From an uncultured bacterium (lineage in GTDB: Bacteria > Armatimonadota > Zipacnadia > Zipacnadales > Zipacnadaceae), in the NCBI GenBank assembly GCA_937928475.1, contig CALFVE010000396.1, forward strand, positions 1-6,165: a DNA stretch of 6,165 bases. The letters are read 5' to 3'. The notes under the pieces were generated by a model. That model ran no database searches and was not told where the DNA came from. It was given only the letters and a program-made list of their open reading frames with translations. Positions 1 to 6,165 of the stretch are shown one piece after another. Made by a program: the position numbers and the translations under genes. Numbering within the stretch: the stretch's first letter is position 1; every line of letters begins with the position of its first letter.

Positions 1-317
1 CGGATGTCGAAGGGGAGTTTCTCGCCCTTCTGGAGGAGAATAATAGTCGGCCGGGCCGCACACTGGGCCACCGCCAGCTCGTAGAAGACGTTAGGATTGT
101 GCCCGGTGAGCACGGCTACGCATAGATCGTCGGTGAGAATCTCCGCGAACATCTGTTCGCTGATCTTGCCGGGCTGCTGGAGGTGGTCAGCCCGCACCGC
201 CTCGACGCCGCACTCGTCCATCGCCGGTTTGATGATGTAGTCGAAGATGTCGTCGGCGTGCTCCCGTTCCGGCGAACCTTCCTCACCGATAGGACTGATG
301 ACGAAGCTGCGCGGCAT
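1..317 (-). CDS. Nucleoside 2-deoxyribosyltransferase-like (TIR-related fold) protein, N-terminal part, cut by the window edge
   Basis: The first 105 residues are visible and no stop is reached before base 1. The protein opens with a hydrophobic beta strand and glycine turn (FVISPIGEEGSPEREHAD). It continues through a helix ending in IIKPAMDECG, then RADHLQQPGKI, then LTDDLCVAVLTGHNPNVFYELA (about residues 61-82) and LPFDI at the edge. This is the pattern of small bacterial proteins with a nucleoside 2-deoxyribosyltransferase-like fold, related to TIR and SLOG domains. The conserved NPNVFYEL segment carries a glutamate (E80) at the position expected for the catalytic Glu of that fold. Members may cleave or sense nucleotides such as NAD; the substrate here cannot be told. 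The start at 317 is preferred over an in-frame ATG at 323 because the GGGAAGAG upstream is 7 nt from the former and only 1 nt from the latter. It follows the GH35 gene by 33 nt but has no obvious carbohydrate role. Any C-terminal domain is outside the window. The family call is fairly sure, the function is not. Confidence 0.8.
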   Translation of the reverse strand, partial: MPRSFVISPIGEEGSPEREHADDIFDYIIKPAMDECGVEAVRADHLQQPGKISEQMFAEILTDDLCVAVLTGHNPNVFYELAVAQCAARPTIILLQKGEKLPFDI

Positions 318-323
318 GTGCAT

Positions 324-332
324 TCTCTTCCC
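324..332 (-). promoter_or_regulatory. Ribosome binding site deciding the start of the NDT/TIR-like gene
   Basis: On the minus strand the bases read GGGAAGAGA. The spacing of GAAGAG to the ATG at 317 is 7 nt, which is normal. The in-frame ATG at 323 directly abuts this purine run and is therefore the less likely start. The two choices differ by only two residues. Confidence 0.55.
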
Positions 333-350
333 AGGGCGTGAGGCTCCCGG

Positions 351-2855
351 CTAAAGTAGTTCCAGAAGCAGCGGCTCCCGAGTATGAACAAACCTGAGTA
401 CGTGGCCGGCGGCGGCCGGCTGGCTGGCGGCGTGCCTTCTTCCGAGCCAGCCCTGCGCCGGCTCGGCGAACACCAGTTCCCCCACCGTTCCGGCTTTGCC
501 GTGTAGTTGCAGCCGCCGCCGCTCCCGGTCGAGCGGCACGACCTCGCTAGTGGTATGGAGCAAGCGGTGACCTCCCAGGTCCGCGCTCAGCACCAGACAG
601 CGCGCCTCGTGGGCCTCCAGGTCAACCTCAACGCTCCGCAGTTGCTCGGGAAGCCCCTCCGCACGCACCTGGAAGCGGTAGGTCGCGGGCAAGCCGGTTA
701 GGTTAAGGACCGTCAAGAAGTGCGTCCGGGGTCCCCGCAGCAGCAGGCCATGGCAGTATGCGCCCTCGCAGACTACCACCGGCTGTACCCGCAGCACCTC
801 GGTCAAGATCCGCCGCCACATTTCCAGCAAGTTGAGATTGGTGAAGGCTGGATCGACTCCCGCGACCAGCACTCGCCCGTTGCCGAGGGGCAGGTCAAAC
901 ACGACGGGCTTTCCCCCAAACCGCGCCCAGGGGCGAGCATCGTCGGGTACGCGGTAGCAGTAGATCCAGCCGTTGACGGCCACTTCCTCGCGGTCTTCCC
1001 AAGACAAGACCCGTGCCCCGTAGTCGAGAATGCGGCCCCCGGCAGGTCGGACTTGCTCCACCAGGCGCGCACCTAGTCGCTCGGCCAGGCGCAGGTCGGG
1101 CTCCCCGTACTCGTTTAGCATAGGAAAGCACGGCGCGAAGAGGAGGCTTCCGCCCTCCTCCAGATGCTCAAGGCAGTACCCGATCGCCGCTGCCTCTAAA
1201 GTCCCCGTACAGGGAACAAGCAAACAACCCTGGCCAGGGGCGCGGTTGGGGTTAGTCAGGTCTATCATGTCGAAACCCAGGTTGAGGCGGGTGCAGAGCA
1301 GGGCTGCTTCCTTGGACTTGCGCCAGACGCCGGCCTCGGCGGGGACAGTCTGGAGCGTTACCGCTTCCATCCCACCCAGCCAGCCTTCCCCACCGCCCAC
1401 GAGGCCAGCGGCCAGGGTGGGTTCCGCGTCAAAGTGCTCCCCGCCTGGCCCTCCGGTAACGGCGGTCCCTGCGGGGTGCAGCGCCGGCCAGCCCAGGAAG
1501 TCAAGCAGGCGCTGCGCGGGGCTGTAGCCGATGGTCACATCGGCAACCGGACGCGAAGCGGTCAGTTCCGGCTCCCAGGCCTCCAGAAAGCGGTAGAAGC
1601 GCGACAGTTCGTCATACCCGGGTCCCTGCTGGCCCTCGAAATCTACGCAGGTGCTGGGCCAGTAGTCAGGCCCTTCGATGACATCCGCCAGCGAGACCTT
1701 GCCGGCCGCGAAGGGATAGACCGTCCAGCCGCGCAAGCCCCGACCTAATCCCAGACGGAGCAGCGGCGACCAGTTGATCTGAGAGCGGTCGAGGCGGGGG
1801 ATAAACCAGTTGGTGTTGATCTCTACCGCCATTGCTGGCCCGCCCCAGGGGCTCGACCTCGTGATCTCGATGCCCTGCGCCACGCTCACTGTACCCTCCA
1901 GATCCAAAATCGGCGGGGAGTAGGTGTGCAGCGCGGTGAATCCCTCGATACCCCGTTCCTTGAGCACGCGGCCAAAGCCGGCATGGTCGCCGTGCCCGTA
2001 GAAGCCGGCCACTGGTTCATTGAATACCATCGGCACCTCGATGCCATCTTCTCGCGCCCATTGAGCCAGGGTCGCGCCCCAGTCGGCAAAAAACCAGCGC
2101 TTGAAGTTCATCCAATCGAGACAGAGAGCCTTCTCGCCCGGCGAGGAGGGAAACTCCCGCGGGACTCCGATTTCCTCCCAGGAGGCATACTGCCGTCCGT
2201 GCCGGGCGGCCGCCCTGGCCAGATCTCCGCCGTAGTGCTCGCGCAGCCAGCGGGGCCAGGTCTCCGCTAAGATCGTGGGATCGTAGAGGGAGTTCGTCAG
2301 GCCGTAAGTCCAGGCAGCGGAGAGTTCATTGTCGGGCTGATAGAGGATGATAGGGCCGCCCCGGTTCACATCATACTCGCAGAGCAAGGCGTTGATGGCG
2401 CGGTACCAGCGGCGCACGTACTGGCGATAGACAGGCTCGCCCTCAGCCGGCGCTGTGCGGCCGGTTACGTGCTGGCCGTCGGCACGCCGGCTCATGGTTT
2501 CCGGGTGATTGCGAAAGAGCCATTCCGGGATGCCACCGCAGCGGAGTTCGCTGTTCACAAACGGCCCCGGGCGGGCTATCACCCATAGACCAGCCTCCGC
2601 CGCCAGGTCCAGAAAACGCCGCAGGTTGCGCTCCGCCAGAGTTGTACCTTCCAGGTCCACCTGTCCCTCTACCGGTTCGTGGTGGTACCAGGGCATGTAA
2701 GAGGAGACCGTGTTCAGCCCACAGTCTGCGGCCTGGCGTAGACGCGCCTGCCAGCGGTCGGCAGGCAGCCGGAAGTAGTGAATCTCCCCGGCGCGGACAT
2801 AGCGCGGGATACCGTCAATAACCAGTTCGCTTCCGATCACGGCGGACCGCTTCAT
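351..2855 (-). CDS. Divergent GH35 beta-galactosidase-like glycoside hydrolase with GH42-type middle domain
   Basis: This complete 834-residue protein probably hydrolyses a terminal beta-galactoside by a retaining mechanism. Residues 1-120 follow the GH35 TIM-barrel start closely: RAGEIHYFRLPADRW, GLNTVSSYMPWYHHEP, RPGPFVNSELRCGGIPEWL. The likely acid/base is E177 in GGPIILYQPDNEL, keeping the Asn-Glu pair of clan GH-A. The likely nucleophile is E345 in AMAVEINTNW. The usual GH35 context of the acid/base (QVENEYG) is altered to QPDNELS, so specificity may differ. Residues about 515-700 (FDMIDLTNPN, LLVPCTGTLEAAAIGY, LEEGGSLLFAPCFPML) resemble the amidotransferase-like trimerisation domain of GH42, and the last 130 residues look like a beta-sandwich. 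A Gly-rich stretch spans about residues 466-496. No signal peptide is seen, so it is probably cytoplasmic. Start 2855 is chosen over an in-frame ATG at 2873 because GGAGGT lies 6 nt upstream of it; the longer reading would translate through that site. The family is clear, the exact substrate is inferred. Confidence 0.9.
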   Translation of the reverse strand: MKRSAVIGSELVIDGIPRYVRAGEIHYFRLPADRWQARLRQAADCGLNTVSSYMPWYHHEPVEGQVDLEGTTLAERNLRRFLDLAAEAGLWVIARPGPFVNSELRCGGIPEWLFRNHPETMSRRADGQHVTGRTAPAEGEPVYRQYVRRWYRAINALLCEYDVNRGGPIILYQPDNELSAAWTYGLTNSLYDPTILAETWPRWLREHYGGDLARAAARHGRQYASWEEIGVPREFPSSPGEKALCLDWMNFKRWFFADWGATLAQWAREDGIEVPMVFNEPVAGFYGHGDHAGFGRVLKERGIEGFTALHTYSPPILDLEGTVSVAQGIEITRSSPWGGPAMAVEINTNWFIPRLDRSQINWSPLLRLGLGRGLRGWTVYPFAAGKVSLADVIEGPDYWPSTCVDFEGQQGPGYDELSRFYRFLEAWEPELTASRPVADVTIGYSPAQRLLDFLGWPALHPAGTAVTGGPGGEHFDAEPTLAAGLVGGGEGWLGGMEAVTLQTVPAEAGVWRKSKEAALLCTRLNLGFDMIDLTNPNRAPGQGCLLVPCTGTLEAAAIGYCLEHLEEGGSLLFAPCFPMLNEYGEPDLRLAERLGARLVEQVRPAGGRILDYGARVLSWEDREEVAVNGWIYCYRVPDDARPWARFGGKPVVFDLPLGNGRVLVAGVDPAFTNLNLLEMWRRILTEVLRVQPVVVCEGAYCHGLLLRGPRTHFLTVLNLTGLPATYRFQVRAEGLPEQLRSVEVDLEAHEARCLVLSADLGGHRLLHTTSEVVPLDRERRRLQLHGKAGTVGELVFAEPAQGWLGRRHAASQPAAAGHVLRFVHTREPLLLELL

Positions 2856-2861
2856 CTTAAG

Positions 2862-2867
2862 ACCTCC
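2862..2867 (-). promoter_or_regulatory. Strong Shine-Dalgarno of the GH35-like gene
   Basis: GGAGGT on the minus strand sits 6 nt before the ATG at 2855. It fixes that codon as the start rather than the in-frame ATG at 2873, whose reading would place this site inside the coding region. Confidence 0.8.
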
Positions 2868-2945
2868 GGGCAATACTCAGTCTTGGGGCCCCGCACTCTT
2901 GACTTGCGGTTTTCGACCTCGGGCTCCCGGCTTGTTGCTCACGAC
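2868..2945 (-). other. Longest spacer in the cluster, between the DUF4838 gene and the GH35-like gene
   Basis: This is the only gap here long enough (about 90 nt including the ribosome binding site) to hold a promoter or processing site. It contains the palindrome GGGGCCCC (2885-2892) and the imperfect hairpin word CGGGAGCCCG, with no T-run behind either on the minus strand, so a terminator is not supported. No convincing -35/-10 pair is visible on the minus strand. An 11-base word, AGCCGGGAGCC (2922-2932), recurs at 342-352 just after the next gene. Read-through from the upstream gene is the simplest reading. Confidence 0.4.
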
Positions 2946-4656
2946 TCACATGTCCACATACTTCCTGGGCGGACCCTCACGCCAGACCTCGTTGGTGGCG
3001 CCCCAGGCTGTCCATTTCTCCAGGAGATCAATGCGCCGGACCGCTTCCGCACTAGCCGCCCGTTCCCGGGCCCGAGCTAGGCGCTCCTGGGCCTGGCGCA
3101 GCACCTCCACGCTCACCCACTGGTAACTCGAAGATAGCCCCTGGCGTCTCTCCTGCAAGAAGGCCCGCTTCAGCAGGTCGTAGAAGTCGAGCACAGCCTC
3201 CGCAGCCGGGCCGTAGATCTGCCGGGCCCAGGTCTGCTCGGCGGCGGTGACGTCGGCGGCGGGATTCCATAGTAATTCGCTGAGCACATACAGGTCAATC
3301 GCCCAGCGGTACTCCTGGCCCAAAATATTGTGCGTGAAGCCGGCCCAGGCATACATTCCGCCGGAGCCCATGTCCCGGTATACGGGCAGGTCCCGACGCA
3401 TGTTCTCCCGGTGCGGTATCATCGGCATGCACCAGCCGTAGTACTCGAAGTTCGCGACGCGCCCTGGCGGCATCTTCTCGATCCAGGCCCGCAGATGCGC
3501 ACGGAACTCACGATTGCGGCGGTCGCTTAGTGAATGCATATAATTGCGTGAGATGGGACAGAACCACAGGTGCTGGTTCGGGGCCGGCACGACCTTCTCG
3601 GGGGGAGCGATCAACTCGAAATAGGCGATGGTCGCCAGCAGCCGGTCGGGGAACTCTTTGGCCAGCCAGCGGCTGAGTTTATTCCAGAACTTGAGGTAGC
3701 CATCCGTGTGGCTCAGGCCCTTATAGGGCTTGTTCATGGGCACGTCGTCGGGCCAGAGACCGACAATCTTCAGTTCAGGATTGCGTCGCAAGTAATCCAG
3801 GTAGCGCGAGAATACCACCCGCTGCACCTCAGGCAACTCCACGCGGGTTTGCCACCGGCCGCGGGCGCCGCATTCGTAGGCCGGCAGATACCAGTCGGGA
3901 TGGTTGCGCAGATAAGTCTCGGGCCCGTACTCGCCCCAGTCGTGATTCTCGTCCGGCGGGCAGAAGTAGTGGAGAGAGTGGTGCGTGACCTCCAGGTCGA
4001 ACCCCCGGTCGAGCAGGGCATCGAGAATGCCCGCCTTGTGTTTCTCCCACAGATCGTAGCGGTAGAAGTCCACGTAGAACTCATAGTGATTGAGCCGTCG
4101 CTTGGCCATCCAGTCAATCTGGGGCAAATGCAAGTCAGGATTGAGGAAGGTGAACGGCGCACTACGCTGGACATGCACGATGTTGCGGAAGATGTTGCGA
4201 AGAGCGAAGCGAGCAGTTTCCCTCCGCTGGAGGGGAGGCGCCGAAAGCGTCTCGCAGGGTGGCACCTCCTCGTATCCCGGTTCTACGAACCGACAGCCCA
4301 GGGTCTCAAGGAAGGCATATACTGCGTAGAGCGTGCTCCGGGGCCGGTTGCCGCGAAGATGGACATGCTCGCCTGCGGTGACCAGCGCAAAGGAATCGAA
4401 GGGACCTTGCTCCGGCCTAGCCGTGCCCGGCGCGTGAGCGGTCCAGGGCCCCCTCTCCCACCAGAAGCGCCGGCGAGGGCAGGCGGGCCGGGCCCGAGGA
4501 GGGGACCTTCTTGAGGCGAAAGGAAGCGCCGGTCATGCGCTTGAGATACCGCGCGAGTTCGCTCGCCGCAAACCGGGTCACCCGGTCCGCCGCCGCTGAA
4601 ACGCAGATTGGCGCTTTGGCCTCCCCCGCAGTGGCCAGGAGTATCGTTTTGCCCAT
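2946..4656 (-). CDS. DUF4838 protein with GH67-type N-terminal domain, interrupted by one frameshift
   Basis: Two overlapping pieces in different frames make one protein. The first (4656-4417, 79 residues) starts MGKTILLATA and carries RFAASELARYLKRMTGASFRL and ALLVGEGAL, the pattern of the alpha-glucuronidase (GH67) N-terminal domain, then meets a TAG. The second frame is open from well upstream to 2946 and continues the same domain: FDSFALVTAGEHVHLRGNRPRSTLYAVYAFLETLGCRFVEPGYEEVPP. The span is 1711 nt (3x570+1), so removing one base gives 569 residues. The rest is a TIM-barrel-like DUF4838 region: FYVDFYRYDLW (193-203), HPDWYLP (252-258), GLWPDD (299-304), NFEYYGW (402-408), and a helical tail with LRQAQERLARARERAASAEA. 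D303, D304 and E404 are candidate active-site acids by appearance only. No signal peptide is visible. The family role is unsettled; uronic-acid or other glycan hydrolysis is suggested by the N-terminal domain and by neighbouring hydrolases. If the shift is real, the gene is a recent pseudogene; a sequencing or assembly error is equally possible. A GTG at 4265 could be mistaken for the start of the second piece, but homology extends well upstream of it. Confidence 0.82.
4401..4455 (-). other. Frameshift interval within the DUF4838 gene
   Basis: Up to VGEG (coding bases ending near 4450) the family pattern is read in the first frame. From PFDSF (starting near 4403) it is read in the frame displaced by +1. 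Both frames are open between these points, so the exact site cannot be placed. The interval includes a run of five G on the minus strand (4449-4453), a likely place for a one-base insertion or a base-calling error. The TAG ending the first frame is at 4419-4417. Confidence 0.8.
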
Positions 4657-4663
4657 GTCGGTT

Positions 4664-4668
4664 CCTCC
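4664..4668 (-). promoter_or_regulatory. Shine-Dalgarno of the DUF4838 gene
   Basis: GGAGG within AGGGAGGAA on the minus strand lies 7 nt before the ATG at 4656, in the 30-nt gap after the preceding stop codon. It marks 4656 as the true start of the gene and shows that the short first-frame piece is the gene's beginning, not a chance reading frame. Confidence 0.75.
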
Positions 4669-4686
4669 CTGCGGGCCGACTTCTGG

Positions 4687-6165
4687 TCAGTGCCAGGGGT
4701 CCTCACCGAGATAGAAGACGCGGGTGCCAGGCTCAGGGAACTCGGCCGTGAATTCCGTTGCCTGTTCCGCCACGACTTGTCCGGAATACAGGTCCCAAAC
4801 CCGCTTGGGGCAGGGCAGGCGCAGGCGGCGCGGGCCGGGCTTGGCCGCATGAACCGCCAGGATGCTCCGCCCGGCGTAGAGCACATCGTTCTCTTCGCTG
4901 TACACGTGGCAGCCCGCGTAACGTGCGATCTCCCGCACCAGCCCGGCGGGCATCTGCGGCGCCTCGCTGAACACTGAGACGAAGTCGCCCAGGCCACGCT
5001 CCTCTCCCCCCTTCCCTCGCGCACCGCGTCCGATTTCCTTGACTACCAGCCCGTGCTCATGCCGGCCCTGAGCAAGCATGAGCCAGCCAAGGCTAGTCGC
5101 TTCCGGATCTTCCGCCGTAAAGCACGGGCCGTAGCGCCGTGGCGTGCCGTACCAGCAATCAGCCGGCAAGCCGCGAGTGAGCGGATGTTGCCAATTGTGA
5201 ATCACTATCAGATGCTCCCAGCGCAGAGCATTGGCCCGCAGCGCGATGCCGGTCAGTTCGCGCATAGAGTCCTCGCTGAGCCCCCGATCGGTGACGTAGC
5301 CGGGCGCGTATTGCCAGGCCACCACATTGCCGTCGCGCAGTACCTTCTCGCGCAGCAAGACGAGGCGCTCGTCGTTGAGATACCACAGGTTCAGGAAGAT
5401 GTAAGCCTTGTAGGCTGGGAAATTGTCCTTCGCCAGGTCGCTGAAGGCGTGGATCTTGAGCGGTACCCCACAGTGCGAGAGGCCGTAGACGCGCGGCCTG
5501 TAAATGTGCTCGAAGTCCAGATCTGTGAAAGGCGCCTGGTACTTGAGCGATTCTTCGTCAATCACCACGCAGAGCGCCTCGGTAGGTGGCGGCTCATCGG
5601 CCCAGAAGATGCCACGCTGGAGATGGCGATTGAAGGCCTCCAGTTCTTCGAGCACCTCCTCGTCAATCAGCCAGGGCGTGGCCTGCTCCATCCAGTTGCA
5701 GCCATTGCAGGTAGTATGAATCGCCGCGAAGTTGCGCCGGTACAGGGCTCGGGTTTCCGCCACCGTATCGGCCCCGCTGTAGTGGGTGCTGCCGTGCAGG
5801 TGGGTGCGGGTATCCTCGTTGATGAAGGCCAGTTTGCCTCGGAGTTGTGCGCTTTCCCCCAGCGACTGGTTGAGGAGCGGCGCACCCCACTTGCGATAGT
5901 AGTAGTCATAGGGCGAGGCGATAAAGTCTAGGCACGGGTGGTCGAGGATACGGGTCCAGGTGAACTGCCCCGCGGAGCGGTGGGTATCAATCTCCTCGTC
6001 GGGCATTCCCTGGAACTTGCCGCGCCGCGCATAGGCGCCCGCCGGGCCGTCCGCACCCCAGTAGTTGGGACTCCAACCCGCCACCTGGACGTAGGCTCCA
6101 TAGGTTCCCACCAGCGCCCGACCATGGCAGGCACGCTTAGCCGCGGTGAGCAAGGCATCCCAGGA
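4687..6165 (-). CDS. Large glycoside-hydrolase-like protein (GH-A/GH42-like), C-terminal 492 residues
   Basis: The frame is open to the window edge (SWDA precedes the first candidate TTG start at 6153), so the N-terminal part and probably the acid/base residue lie outside. Visible residues 5-175 look like the end of a TIM barrel: LDFIASPYDYYYRKWG, then GKLAFINEDTRTHLHG with E117 a candidate nucleophile, then FAAIHTTCNGCNWME. Residues about 196-440 resemble the amidotransferase-like trimerisation domain of GH42-type enzymes: LCVVIDEESLKYQ, AYIFLNLWYLNDERL, LRDGNVVAWQYAPGYV, GLVREIARYAGCHVYS. The last 50 residues (RVWDLYSGQVVAE, PGTRVFYLG) match a small C-terminal beta domain. A Gly/charged stretch at visible residues 379-391 interrupts the middle domain. 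The TGA is 30 nt before the DUF4838 start, so the two are likely co-transcribed. The substrate is unknown; a galactoside or related exo-activity is inferred. Fold assignment is moderate to good, exact family uncertain. Confidence 0.75.
   Translation of the reverse strand, partial: SWDALLTAAKRACHGRALVGTYGAYVQVAGWSPNYWGADGPAGAYARRGKFQGMPDEEIDTHRSAGQFTWTRILDHPCLDFIASPYDYYYRKWGAPLLNQSLGESAQLRGKLAFINEDTRTHLHGSTHYSGADTVAETRALYRRNFAAIHTTCNGCNWMEQATPWLIDEEVLEELEAFNRHLQRGIFWADEPPPTEALCVVIDEESLKYQAPFTDLDFEHIYRPRVYGLSHCGVPLKIHAFSDLAKDNFPAYKAYIFLNLWYLNDERLVLLREKVLRDGNVVAWQYAPGYVTDRGLSEDSMRELTGIALRANALRWEHLIVIHNWQHPLTRGLPADCWYGTPRRYGPCFTAEDPEATSLGWLMLAQGRHEHGLVVKEIGRGARGKGGEERGLGDFVSVFSEAPQMPAGLVREIARYAGCHVYSEENDVLYAGRSILAVHAAKPGPRRLRLPCPKRVWDLYSGQVVAEQATEFTAEFPEPGTRVFYLGEDPWH

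Noticed and set aside
116..391. Minus-strand 91-codon frame across the GH35 end and the start of the NDT-like gene
   Set aside because: It is out of frame with both real genes; its Ser/Thr/Arg-rich product is a typical shadow, whereas the frame from 317 gives a recognisable domain.
2856..2873. Earlier in-frame ATG at 2873 as start of the GH35-like gene
   Set aside because: The six extra residues would be encoded across the strong GGAGGT site that is ideally spaced for the ATG at 2855.
2885..2892. Palindrome GGGGCCCC as a transcription terminator
   Set aside because: There is no loop and no following T-run on the minus strand.
2946..4265. Independent gene starting at the GTG at 4265
   Set aside because: The same frame is open upstream and carries strong domain similarity (STLYAVYAFLETLGCRF) before that codon, and no ribosome binding site of comparable strength supports an internal start.
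4417..4425. Programmed +1 ribosomal frameshift at GGC TAG
   Set aside because: Slipping from GGC to GCT gives poor re-pairing, there is no known stimulator or RF2-like site, and the shift point is not fixed to the stop codon. A one-base indel is simpler.
3570..4514. Long plus-strand reading frame of 314 codons opposite the DUF4838 gene
   Set aside because: It is antisense to a gene with clear family motifs, has no recognisable domain, and its openness follows from the GC-rich third positions of the real gene.
5053..5931. Long plus-strand reading frame of 292 codons opposite the partial hydrolase
   Set aside because: It mirrors the codons of the real minus-strand gene and shows no coherent protein family pattern.

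Overview
The window is GC-rich (by eye around 60%) and bacterial. Every supportable gene lies on the minus strand, so transcription runs from the high-coordinate end to the low end. Gaps between genes are short (about 30, 90 and 33 nt), and three starts carry purine-rich ribosome binding sites, so this looks like one operon or a tight directon. The gene content (GH-A-type hydrolase, GH67N/DUF4838 protein, divergent GH35) resembles glycan-degradation loci of Planctomycetota, Armatimonadota, Lentisphaerota and similar environmental lineages. No marker fixes the phylum, so that placement is a guess.

Layout in transcription order. (1) 6165-4687: the C-terminal 492 residues of a large glycoside-hydrolase-like protein whose start lies outside the window. 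It shows the end of a TIM-barrel-like domain, a beta-galactosidase-trimerisation/glutamine-amidotransferase-like domain and a small C-terminal beta domain. (2) 4656-2946: a DUF4838 protein with an alpha-glucuronidase-type (GH67) N-terminal domain, interrupted by a single-base frameshift between about 4455 and 4401. Both halves are recognisable, and removing one base restores a 569-residue protein. (3) 2855-351: a complete 834-residue, divergent GH35 beta-galactosidase-like enzyme with a GH42-style middle domain. (4) 317-1: the first 105 residues of a nucleoside 2-deoxyribosyltransferase-like (TIR-related fold) protein that runs off the window and looks functionally unrelated to the rest.

Genes 1-3 are best read as a small carbohydrate-processing cluster acting on a galactoside- and possibly uronate-containing glycan or glycoconjugate. 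The two complete N termini lack signal peptides, which suggests cytoplasmic processing of imported oligosaccharides. No transporter or regulator is visible. No RNA gene, CRISPR array, insertion sequence or convincing terminator was found. The points most worth checking are the frameshift in the DUF4838 gene, the unusual GH35 architecture and active-site context, and the NDT/TIR-like gene at the low-coordinate edge.
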